Below, piece after piece: positions 34,101 to 41,984 of a stretch of DNA of 64,000 nucleotides. Positions within the stretch are counted from its first letter, which is position 1; every line of letters begins with the position of its first letter. The stretch spans positions 248,001-312,000 of the forward strand of contig JAIEUA010000006.1 in the NCBI GenBank assembly GCA_019744815.1. The letters run 5' to 3'. The DNA is from Phycisphaerales bacterium (GTDB taxonomy: Bacteria > Planctomycetota > Phycisphaerae > Phycisphaerales > UBA1924). A program made the position numbers and the translations under genes. The notes under the pieces are model-generated. The model saw only the letters and a list, made by a program, of their open reading frames with translations, searched no databases and was not told the DNA's origin.

Positions 34101-37100
34101 CTCTTCGGCGGCGAAGTCGGCACCGGCCGTGCACTCGCCTCGCTGCTCACCACCGGCAACGCCACTGCCAACGCCCGCGTCCTGACCAACCTCAACCAGA
34201 CCTACGGCGGCACGCTGACCATCGGCGGCACGGCCACCAGCCTCGACGCCGGCGGCGCGTTCGTCGCCCTGGGCCCGACGGCGCTCGGCCGCTCCACGCA
34301 GATCAACGCCGCCAGCGCGTACTTCGGCAACATTGTGGACGCCAGCGCCTCGGGCGTGGCGTTCGTCGTGAACTCGCCGGGCGAGATCAACTTCACCCGC
34401 GCCATCGGCTCGGTCGGTGCGCTCGAATCGCTCCGCGCCATCGGCGGCGGGCTCACCCACTTCAACGACTCGGTCCGCGTCACCGGCGCCGCCGGGTTCA
34501 TCGATATCGCCAACGCCACGGTGCTCGACAGCGACGTCGCCTTCTCCGGCCCCAGCGTCACCTTCCAGAACACCGTGGATTCCGGCCTCGGCGGCACGTT
34601 CGGCCTCACCGCGGGCACACCCGGCTCGACGCTGCGATTCCAGAACAACGTCGGCTCCGGTCGTTCGCTCGCCTTCGTCAACGCTTCGGCGATCAGCCGC
34701 ACCATCGCCTCGGGCAACATCAGCACGCTGGGCAACCAGGACTACAGCGCGTTTGAGGCCGCGGGCCTCGCGGGCAATCGCGTCCTCAGCTCGCTCGGCG
34801 GCAACATCACCTTCAACAACGCCGTCGGCGCGACCAGCAACACCACCGGCCTCGAGATTGACACCGGCGGCCTCGTCACCTTTAACAGCAGCGTCGGCTC
34901 CGGCCTCGCCGGAACCGGCGCGCTCGCCGAGATCCTCCGCAGCGGCGGCGGCGCCACTGTCCTCCGCGGCGACACCACCACCGTCGGGCAGCAGTCCTTC
35001 GACGGCGATGTCCGCTTCGCCAAGCTCGGCCTCCAGACCATCAACGCCGGCGGCCCGCTCACCATCACCGGCAAGTCGGAGCTCGAGACCAACGTCGACA
35101 TGATCGTCGGGGCCGCGGACCTGCGCGGCGCGGTCGATTCCATCGGCGGCCCGCGTGCCCTGCACGTCACCAGCGCCGGCCTCATCGACTTCGGCTCCAC
35201 CATCGGCGCCACCGGACCGCTCGCGTCGCTGCTCGTCGACGGCGGGGGCGAGACCCGCGTCACCACGCTCGTGGACGCCGCCACCGCGACGTTCAACAAC
35301 GCCGTCAACCTCACCGGCAACACGATCTTCCAGGGCGGCCTGGTCACGTTCAACAGCACGCTCGACGCGCTCGCGGCCAACGCCTTCGGCGCTGAGTTCA
35401 AAGGCAACGCCGGCCTCGGCACGCTCGACTTCACCCAAAACGTCGGCCAGTCGCGTGCTCTCGCGTTCCTGATCAGCCGCATCGACACGACGGTGCGGGC
35501 CAACGTCTCGACCGCCAACCAGCAGCAGTTCGACAAGAACCTCGCGATCCTCGGGCCGTCCACGTTCAACGCTGGTGGTCTCTTCAGCGTCGGCGGCAAC
35601 ACGCGGATCACCCGCCGCGCCGACATCAACGCCAACGGCGTGACCTTCACCGGCCTCGTCGATTCCGGCGCGGCGCTCCCGCCCGCCGACCGCGGCGAGC
35701 TGTTCATCGCCAGCCCCGGCGCGATCACCTTCGCCCAGGCCATCGGCTCCGCCGACGCGCTCCGCACGCTCGACGTTTCCGGCGGCGGTCTGACCACGAT
35801 CAACGCGACGATCGACGCCGACAACGCCGACTTCCGCAACGCCACCGAGCTCGCCAGCAACGTCTCACTCCGCAACGGCAGCTACACGTTCCATCAGACG
35901 CTTGACTCCGCCCTTGGCGGCCCTTTCGCTCTGAACACCCTGGGCGTGGGAACGCTGACGTTTAGCAACACCGTCGGCGGCACGCGTGAACTGCTGAGCC
36001 TCGACGCCCAGAACGCGGCCCAGACCGTGCTCGGCGGCAACGTCACCACGCAGAGCTTCGCCCGCTTTGCTGCCACGCAACTCAACGCCGACAGCCTCGT
36101 CCGCAGCACCGCGGGCGGCAACGTTGATTTCGGCGTCGTCACCGCCCCAGTCGCCCGCGCCCTCTCGGTCGACACCAGCGGCATCGTCACGTTCGGCGGC
36201 TCGGTCGGCTCGCTCGCCAACCCGCTCACGTCACTCACCGTCAGCAACGCCAGCCTCACCCGCGTCGGCGGCGACATCTCGACCAACGCCGCCATCGCCC
36301 TGGGCAATACCCAGCTCGACGCCGACAGCACCATCACCAGCCTGCTCGGCGGCAACGTTGCCTTCGGTACGATCACCTCGCCCGTCGCGCGGGCCTTGGT
36401 CGTCGATACCTCGGGCGTCGTTACCTTCGGCGGCCCGGTCGCTTCGCTCGCCAACCCGCTCGCCTCGCTCACCGTCAACAACGCTTCCCTCGTTCGCCTC
36501 GGCGGCGACGTGACGGCCAACAGTCTCATCACGCTCCGCGACACCCAGCTCGACGCCAGCAGCACTGTTACCAGCCTGCTCGGCGGCAACGTCACGCTCG
36601 GCACGATCACCTCGCCGATCGCCCGCAATCTGGTCGTCGATACCTCGGGCCTCACCACCTTTGGCGGCAACATCGGCTCCGCCGGTGGACGCCTCGCCTC
36701 GCTGCAGAAGCTCGGCACCGGCGCCACAACATTGCTCGGCGATGCGTTCACCCTCGGCCAGCAGCGGTTCGCCGGAAACGTTGCATTCTCGAAGGGTACC
36801 GCCCAGACGCTGGACGCGGGCGGCCCGCTGTTCATCGGCGGCACCAGCACCCTTGCGAACGACTTGACCGTGCTGGCGAACGGGACCACGTTCACCAACG
36901 CCGTCGACGGGAACGCCGGCCCCGCCCGCTCGCTCACCGTCACCAGCACCTCGCCCATCCTCTTCGGCGCTGCAATCGGGCAGACCAACGCCCTGCAGTC
37001 CATCCTCGTCAACGGCGGCGGCGCGACCACGCTCAACACGCTCGTCCGCACCACCGCCGGCGGCAACGCCGATTTCCAGAATGCCGTGCTGCTCGGCAGC

Positions 37101-40100
37101 GACCTCAACCTCAACGGCGGCACGTTCCGCTTCGGGCAGACGCTCGACAGCGACATCGGTGGTCCCTTCGCCCTAGCCTCCACCGGCAGCAACTCGATCG
37201 AGTTCGTCGGCAACGTCGGCATCGGCTCGCTGCTCCGCTCGGTCGACACCGCCCTCGCCGCCGACACCCGTCTGCACGCCGATCTCGCCGCCCGCGACGC
37301 GATCCGCCTCAGCACGCTCCGCCTGCTCGATGCCGCGAACAAGAACATTGCGAGTGCAACCGGCACCATCGACTTCCTCGGCGCCGTCGCCGCCGACGCC
37401 GGCGCGGGCCTCAACGTCGCTGCCCCCGGCACCGTCACCTTCGCCAGCACCGTGGGCTCAGGCATCCCCACGTTGGGCACGCTCGGCTTCCTCAACCGCA
37501 CCGGCGGCGGATTGACCGTTCTGAACGGCAACACGACCACCACCGGCAGCCAGGCCTTCGACGGCAATCTCGACGTGAACGGCCCGCTCACGCTCAACGC
37601 CGGCGGCGCGTTCGGCGTCCTCGGCGGGACGCGGCTCTTCGGCAACACCATCATCAACAGCAACGGCTACCTCTTCAACGGCTCGGTCGACTCCGCCGGC
37701 GGCAGCCGCAGCCTGACCCTCAACAACACCGGCAGCGGCGAGTTCAAGAGCGGCGCGGGCTTTGGCAGCGCCCTGAGCGCCCTGACCATCAACGGCGTCG
37801 GCACCTCGACCCTCGCCGGCAACGTCCGCATCGTGCCCGGCGGCTCGATGATCGTGAACCAGGGCGCGTTTATCGCCGGGCCCTCGGACTTCCGCGCCGG
37901 CACGATCACGTTCAACGGCACGCTCGATGCCGCCCCCGCCGCCGCGAACTCGGCCCTGGCCCTCGTCGCCAACGCCGCGAACTTCAACTTCAACGCGGGC
38001 GGCGTGAATGCTCTCACCTCGCTCGACGCCTCGGGCGTCACGCTCACCCGCGTCGCGGGCAACATGACTACGATCGGTTCGCAGCAGTTCGCCGGCCTGC
38101 TGCTCACCGGCGCCGCGGGCAGCCGCGTCTTCAGCGGTTCAACCCTCGCCTACTTCGGCGCGATTGACGCCGCGACCAACACCGTCGGCATGATCGCCAG
38201 CGGCCCGGGCGGCGTCGGCTTCGCGGGCAACGTCGGCCTCGGCGGCGTCGGCGGCACCAACCTCGCCCAGCTCATCGTCGCCGGCCCGACCACGCTCGCC
38301 GGCAACGTCCGCACCGTCGGCGGCACGTCGTTCGGAAACGCCCTCACCACCATCGGCGCCCGCACCATCGACGCCGCCGGCCTCTTCGTCGGCGGCCAGA
38401 CCGTCCTCGGCGGCAACTTCACCGTCAATACGGCAAACGCCCAGTTCAACGGCGGCGTCGACTCCGCCGCCCCCGGCCTGGCCTCGATGCTCGTGAACGC
38501 CACCAACTCCGCCGTCTTCGGCAACGGCATCGGCCAGAACGCCGCACTCGCCTCCTTCCGCAGCAACGCCGCGGCCACCGTGCTCCGCGGCGCGGGTCTC
38601 CGCACCCTCGCCACCGGCCAGTCGTGGTTCGCCGGCGAGCTCCGCATCGACTCGCTCGGCGGCACGTCCACGATCAACACCGGCACGATCTTCATCGCCC
38701 GCGACGTCTTCACCGACCCCGCCGCCGCGGGCGCCGCCAACCTCTCGCTGCTCGCCAACGCCCCCTCGACCATCGAGGGCTCGGCGATCCGCATCGGCGG
38801 CAGCATCGGTCAGTCCTCGGTCGCGCCCTCAGGCACCCAGCGCTTCAACAACCTCACCCTTGGCGGCGCCATCGGCACGCCCAACATCGCGACCATCCTG
38901 CTCAGCAAGGGCTTCGACGCCCAGGGCCGCCTGATCGCCGCCAGCGTCAACCCCGGCGATCAGTTCTCCATCGTCGCCAACAACATCGCCATGGCGCCCG
39001 GCCAGAAGCTCACGGCCCTCGGCTCGTTGGGCCTCTTCGGCGCCTCGTCGATCACGCTCGGCGACGTCGCGACGCTCGGCAATCTGTCCGTCAACTCCCC
39101 CGTCATCCGCATCACCAGCCGCGGGGCCGCCAACCTGCTCAACAACACCGGCGGGGTCGAGGGCGACATCGGCACCGACATCGTCGCCGGCGGCACGATC
39201 TCGTTCAGCTCCACGCCCACGCTGCTCCCCGGGGCCGGCTCCTTCAGCTACTCCGCCGGCGGCGGGCCCGATCCGGTGCTCGCCTCGTTCTCCTATCGCC
39301 AGCTCCCCAGCGCCATCACGCTCGCGAACTTCCGCGATCAGCGCGTCGGCAGCCCCCTCGGCCCCAACTTCCTGCTTTTCCTCGACCTCGCCTCCCGCGG
39401 CCCGACCTCCACCAGCGTCGCCGAGACCAAGAGCGTCCAGCCGCCTCGTCTTGGCGAGGTCGCTCGCGTGCGTCAGTCGGTCGTCGTCGATCCGGCCGAT
39501 CAGGAACTCCTCCGTCAGCTCGGCCTGACCGTCCGCGGGGCGACCAACGAGGAGATCGTGGCCTCGTTCGCCGGGTACAGCTACTACGTCAACGTGCCGC
39601 AGAAGCTCCGGCCGAGCGTCGAGAATCGCGAGTACGTCGTGACCGCCGACCGCCTGTGGATGCAGGCCGTGGTCGAGCTCTCCAAGGCCTACAACGCGAC
39701 CATGAAGCGCACCGTCATCGAGAGCGACGGCCGCACCACCGAGCAGCTCCGCGACACCGAACTGCGCCAGACCTTCGAGGAATCGTGGGACCGCTACATC
39801 GCGTCCTCGACCGCCAAGTCGGCCGACGAGGAACTGCAGGGCTTCATGCAGCGGCTGCTCACCGACCCCGGCGAAGCCGCCACGCGTCAGGAACTCGCCA
39901 ACCTCGGCGGCCTGCTCGCCAAGCTCGACGACCTGGGCCTGACCAAGCTCGAGGCCGGCATCCCGCGCGGCCGCCTGCTCCAGCGCATCCGCCCCGCTGC
40001 CCTGTCGCCCAACGACATGACCGCGATCATCCAGGCCGTGACGGCATCCGGCGTCAAGCCCCAGTTGACGCCCGACGAGCCCGCCGCACCCACGCCGTCG

Positions 40101-40160
40101 CCCGCCACTCCCGCCGTCGCCGACAAGGCCGCGAAGGTGCTCGAAGTCTCGAAGCGGTAG
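31116..40160 (+). CDS. Giant TpsA / filamentous-haemagglutinin-like exoprotein
   Basis: A 3014-aa secreted protein with a long signal region of about 67 residues (extended N-region, hydrophobic core LSLLLLLASAQRAHA). The TPS domain that follows is clear: GTASFQNQNGNWVIHTSNKA, RFIQDGSGARVLNRINGS, SIYANGSVYFVNSAGVIFGQ and NCASFAAAAGQL, the signals read by TpsB partners. About 2400 residues of Gly/Asn/Thr-rich parallel beta-helix repeats come next, with a recurring block (VDS...SPGLIDF...IGS.ALxSL..GGG) and three 78-aa near-tandem copies at 36084-36785. The last 230 residues change to a charged helical domain (VENREYVVTADRLWMQAVVE) ending in a Pro/Ala tail, so the protein may stay cell-attached. 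Likely partner: the TpsB at 18967-21027. Function, such as adhesion or inhibition, cannot be told. Confidence 0.9.
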   Translation: MNSRRDNSAVRSIAQVAGAARAIRAHEVSPRGLKPAALRGDRLAWVSSTLSLLLLLASAQRAHANGPENPNVASGTASFQNQNGNWVIHTSNKAIINYTRFDVASGQWVRFIQDGSGARVLNRINGSAPTFIDGSIYANGSVYFVNSAGVIFGQNSVINCASFAAAAGQLSDQNFLAGIDHFTNLSGAVINHGRIETADGGMAALVGRHVANYGTIVAPQGTVVMAAGSDVYVGEAGGHVFARIQGDGTNAAEGVRNDGVIEARRGTAMLAAGDAYGMAVINTGRLMARNVKIDGGERGEVRVAGTVDASGKDLGETGGRVEITGENIALTGATIDVSGDSGGGTALIGGGREGLGLDHVAKGLYVDQNSTVNADAIRSGNGGEIVLFSQNATRSFGRLQARGGVEAGNGGFVETSGGWLSLKGTPDTGARALLGIDGTWLIDPLDLEIVAAAPTVDVSGGPIFTPSGGASKLWVEDLKNAFATSSTVTIKTVGTVGAGTGTITFNAIFDLPPPVSPVLIRTLNVLAAGNIVINQRIVDQNAAAGAGLNLNLAAGGNVNVNAQLLLRQGVLTSSGVGFSSNNQIRAAGVNLNHTGAVSVQSIASQFVGGTSSIFVRGSSFDASQSLTTGGGNIDIQTTTGNIRFLGAGSSVDAGTGSIVVKSADRIESNASINAANVRMDAATQAIYSRDIVASNTLELRANVLEFSGPGTINLTAPSMTLRVNDFADAASRIRFLSSINLNGNANVLAGRGEFVVAAGRVINLTPTNKSLLINADTVTIDPTASLISGAGGRLRFQTQTSGRAIALGSSDAGALALSTAELATIGAGWTNIDFLKGGQSGDIRVDSATTLNPSVTFQLGSGSLRLNDNLTLAGAFTTNGRVRVGAGNIQLSAASAIFGNLVDAAAAGANFTVNSPGLIDFRNSIGSALALNSLTTTGGGAARVRNLVRSGNTTFNGAVQLAADTTFSGGTVAFNNTLDSHTTGFYNATILGPSVLFGGEVGTGRALASLLTTGNATANARVLTNLNQTYGGTLTIGGTATSLDAGGAFVALGPTALGRSTQINAASAYFGNIVDASASGVAFVVNSPGEINFTRAIGSVGALESLRAIGGGLTHFNDSVRVTGAAGFIDIANATVLDSDVAFSGPSVTFQNTVDSGLGGTFGLTAGTPGSTLRFQNNVGSGRSLAFVNASAISRTIASGNISTLGNQDYSAFEAAGLAGNRVLSSLGGNITFNNAVGATSNTTGLEIDTGGLVTFNSSVGSGLAGTGALAEILRSGGGATVLRGDTTTVGQQSFDGDVRFAKLGLQTINAGGPLTITGKSELETNVDMIVGAADLRGAVDSIGGPRALHVTSAGLIDFGSTIGATGPLASLLVDGGGETRVTTLVDAATATFNNAVNLTGNTIFQGGLVTFNSTLDALAANAFGAEFKGNAGLGTLDFTQNVGQSRALAFLISRIDTTVRANVSTANQQQFDKNLAILGPSTFNAGGLFSVGGNTRITRRADINANGVTFTGLVDSGAALPPADRGELFIASPGAITFAQAIGSADALRTLDVSGGGLTTINATIDADNADFRNATELASNVSLRNGSYTFHQTLDSALGGPFALNTLGVGTLTFSNTVGGTRELLSLDAQNAAQTVLGGNVTTQSFARFAATQLNADSLVRSTAGGNVDFGVVTAPVARALSVDTSGIVTFGGSVGSLANPLTSLTVSNASLTRVGGDISTNAAIALGNTQLDADSTITSLLGGNVAFGTITSPVARALVVDTSGVVTFGGPVASLANPLASLTVNNASLVRLGGDVTANSLITLRDTQLDASSTVTSLLGGNVTLGTITSPIARNLVVDTSGLTTFGGNIGSAGGRLASLQKLGTGATTLLGDAFTLGQQRFAGNVAFSKGTAQTLDAGGPLFIGGTSTLANDLTVLANGTTFTNAVDGNAGPARSLTVTSTSPILFGAAIGQTNALQSILVNGGGATTLNTLVRTTAGGNADFQNAVLLGSDLNLNGGTFRFGQTLDSDIGGPFALASTGSNSIEFVGNVGIGSLLRSVDTALAADTRLHADLAARDAIRLSTLRLLDAANKNIASATGTIDFLGAVAADAGAGLNVAAPGTVTFASTVGSGIPTLGTLGFLNRTGGGLTVLNGNTTTTGSQAFDGNLDVNGPLTLNAGGAFGVLGGTRLFGNTIINSNGYLFNGSVDSAGGSRSLTLNNTGSGEFKSGAGFGSALSALTINGVGTSTLAGNVRIVPGGSMIVNQGAFIAGPSDFRAGTITFNGTLDAAPAAANSALALVANAANFNFNAGGVNALTSLDASGVTLTRVAGNMTTIGSQQFAGLLLTGAAGSRVFSGSTLAYFGAIDAATNTVGMIASGPGGVGFAGNVGLGGVGGTNLAQLIVAGPTTLAGNVRTVGGTSFGNALTTIGARTIDAAGLFVGGQTVLGGNFTVNTANAQFNGGVDSAAPGLASMLVNATNSAVFGNGIGQNAALASFRSNAAATVLRGAGLRTLATGQSWFAGELRIDSLGGTSTINTGTIFIARDVFTDPAAAGAANLSLLANAPSTIEGSAIRIGGSIGQSSVAPSGTQRFNNLTLGGAIGTPNIATILLSKGFDAQGRLIAASVNPGDQFSIVANNIAMAPGQKLTALGSLGLFGASSITLGDVATLGNLSVNSPVIRITSRGAANLLNNTGGVEGDIGTDIVAGGTISFSSTPTLLPGAGSFSYSAGGGPDPVLASFSYRQLPSAITLANFRDQRVGSPLGPNFLLFLDLASRGPTSTSVAETKSVQPPRLGEVARVRQSVVVDPADQELLRQLGLTVRGATNEEIVASFAGYSYYVNVPQKLRPSVENREYVVTADRLWMQAVVELSKAYNATMKRTVIESDGRTTEQLRDTELRQTFEESWDRYIASSTAKSADEELQGFMQRLLTDPGEAATRQELANLGGLLAKLDDLGLTKLEAGIPRGRLLQRIRPAALSPNDMTAIIQAVTASGVKPQLTPDEPAAPTPSPATPAVADKAAKVLEVSKR
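31201..31234 (+). repeat. Palindrome inside the tpsA signal-peptide region
   Basis: CGCGGGC-TCAA-GCCCGCG forms a 7-bp hairpin nested in CCCC/GGGG outer arms. It is in frame and encodes VSPRGLKPAALRG in the N-region of the signal peptide. The composition is unlike the flanking codons. It mirrors the palindrome in the C39 peptidase gene. Confidence 0.55.
36084..36785 (+). repeat. Three 234-nt tandem repeats in tpsA
   Basis: Copies begin at 36084, 36318 and 36552, exactly 234 nt (78 codons) apart. The core LLGGNV.FGTITSP.AR.LVVDTSG is nearly the same in copies two and three. The third copy decays after about 110 nt. The pattern suggests recent in-frame duplication in the beta-helix stalk. Confidence 0.85.
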
Positions 40161-40171
40161 TGACCTTGGGA

Positions 40172-40316
40172 GCGGGGCCTTCTAGGCCCCGGCGCGAAGC
40201 ACCGAGATTCTCAACTCAGAACGTCCAACTCGCTCGCCGAGCGAGGATTGCGTCATCGAAATCAGCTTGGACAAGTTCTCACGAAGCGTTCTTCGCCGGG
40301 GCCTAGAAGGCCCCGC
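40172..40316. repeat. Inverted repeat element with palindromic arms
   Basis: Perfect 23-bp inverted arms (40172-40194 and 40294-40316) flank 99 nt. Each arm is itself a hairpin, GGGGCCT-TCT-AGGCCCC. It fills the gap between the converging tpsA and nuoN genes and could end both transcripts. The architecture, two inverted palindromes, is REPIN-like. Confidence 0.85.
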
Positions 40317-40331
40317 CCCCGTGCGGCGTGC

Positions 40332-41984
40332 TCACCGCCCGCCCGTCACACCCGGCACCGCCTGCAGCGCATCCATCAGGCTCGGCTGCGACTGCTCCGC
40401 CGCCGCCGCGGGCTTGTACTGCGGCATGTACCGCCCCGCGATCTCCGACTGGGTCATGAGCTGACCCGCCAAGACCGCCAGCAGCACCACGCCGCCCGCC
40501 GAGACCAGACCGGCCACTCGGCGTGCCGCGAACGGAGCATCCTCCGTCGCCTCCGCACGCGGGTGCGCCTCTTCGAGCAGCGGCAGCGCCATCAGCCGCA
40601 GGTAGTAGAACGCCGCGATCGCGCTGTTCAGGCCCAGCACGATCACCAGCGGGATCTCGCCCGCGCTCACCGCGCTCGTGAACAGCGGCAGCTTGCCGAA
40701 AAAGCCAAGCAGCGGCGGCAGGCCCAGCAGGCTGAGCGCACAGATCACCATCGTCCAGCCCGCCACCGGGTGCGAGCGGCAGATGCCACGGAGGTCGTCC
40801 ACGTGATCGATCTCGCGGACCTCGTCCTCGCCCGCCTTGGGCTTGCGTTCGATGGCCGCCAGGGCCGCGAAGCAGCCGACGTTCATCACGCCGTACGCGA
40901 GCAGGTAGAACAGCACCGCCGCGATGCCGTTGTTGGAGAACGACGCATCGCCCGGCCCGGCGATCACGCCGACCAGCATGTAGCCCGAGTGCGCGATCGA
41001 GGAGTACGCGAGCATGCGCTTGGCGCTCGACTGCATCACCGCCAGCGTGTTGCCGATGGTCATGGTCAGCGCCGCCACAACCCACAGCGTGATGCGGACG
41101 GGCTCCGGCAGCGAGGTGCCAGCGCCCTCGGGACCGAATCGCCAGCCGACCGTGCCGACGATCAGCAGAATCGCGAGGAAGCCGGCCGTCTTGGGGACGA
41201 ACGCCAGCATCGCCGACACGCCGGGGGCGGCCCCCTGGTACACGTCAGCCGTGTAGAAGTGCATCGGCACCGCGGCGATCTTGAAGAACAGGCCAAACAG
41301 CGTGATCAACAGGCCCAGCATGCCCAGCGTCGAGATCCCCGACGCGGTGAAGATGTCGTAGATCTTGTTGAGGTTGGTGGTGCCGGTCGCGCCGTAGAGC
41401 AGGGCAAATCCGTACAGGAACATCGCCGCACCCAGGGCGCCGAGGAAGAAGTACTTGACGCCCGCTTCCTGGGCCCGGTGCCGCGACGACGAGATCGCGA
41501 CCATCACATACGTCGGCAGGCTGGTCAACTCGAGCGCCAGGAACAGCCAGATCAGGTCATCGGCCGAGGCGACGAGCAAAAGGCCCGTGATCGAGAACAG
41601 GAAGAACGAGTAGAACTCGGCCCGGTTCGAACGAAGCGGGTTGAACACGCCGCGCCCGGAAGCAACGCGTGCCTCCTCCGCGCGATCGACCGTTCCCGCC
41701 AACAGCGGCAACAGGATCAGCGCCACAATGCAGATCAGGCACTTGGCGAACGGCACCATCGTCGGCAGGAACGACTGGCCGTGCTTGGCATCGACCAGCG
41801 GTCCACCGACCGTGCCCGGCGTCGTCGTGATCGCAAGATACAGCGCGACCAACAGCCCCAGCCCGGCAACGCCGGCGGTGGCCTTGCGAACCGCGAAGGA
41901 GCGGCTCAGACCCAGCACCATCACAATGCAGGTCGTCGCGAACAGAGCAATCTCGGGCCAGAGATAGGCCAGACGTTCGATCAT
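40332..41984 (-). CDS. nuoN: NADH-quinone oxidoreductase subunit N
   Basis: A 550-aa antiporter-like subunit of the complex I membrane arm, with about 14 hydrophobic helices. Family segments include LFLALELTSLPTYVMVA, GAALFLYGFALLYG-like AMFLYGFALLYG, and KTAGFLAILLI, where conserved Lys residues sit in the proton path. It is the last gene of the minus-strand nuoJKLMN cluster; its start overlaps the nuoM stop by ATGA. The C-terminal 60 residues are a soluble Ala/Gln-rich tail. Two long, charged inter-helix loops are present but none is His-rich. Confidence 0.95.
   Translation of the reverse strand: MIERLAYLWPEIALFATTCIVMVLGLSRSFAVRKATAGVAGLGLLVALYLAITTTPGTVGGPLVDAKHGQSFLPTMVPFAKCLICIVALILLPLLAGTVDRAEEARVASGRGVFNPLRSNRAEFYSFFLFSITGLLLVASADDLIWLFLALELTSLPTYVMVAISSSRHRAQEAGVKYFFLGALGAAMFLYGFALLYGATGTTNLNKIYDIFTASGISTLGMLGLLITLFGLFFKIAAVPMHFYTADVYQGAAPGVSAMLAFVPKTAGFLAILLIVGTVGWRFGPEGAGTSLPEPVRITLWVVAALTMTIGNTLAVMQSSAKRMLAYSSIAHSGYMLVGVIAGPGDASFSNNGIAAVLFYLLAYGVMNVGCFAALAAIERKPKAGEDEVREIDHVDDLRGICRSHPVAGWTMVICALSLLGLPPLLGFFGKLPLFTSAVSAGEIPLVIVLGLNSAIAAFYYLRLMALPLLEEAHPRAEATEDAPFAARRVAGLVSAGGVVLLAVLAGQLMTQSEIAGRYMPQYKPAAAAEQSQPSLMDALQAVPGVTGGR

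Noticed and set aside
31116..40160. Contact-dependent inhibition toxin (CdiA) with immunity gene
   Set aside because: There is no VENN-type motif and no small immunity-like gene after tpsA; an inverted repeat and the converging nuoN follow directly.
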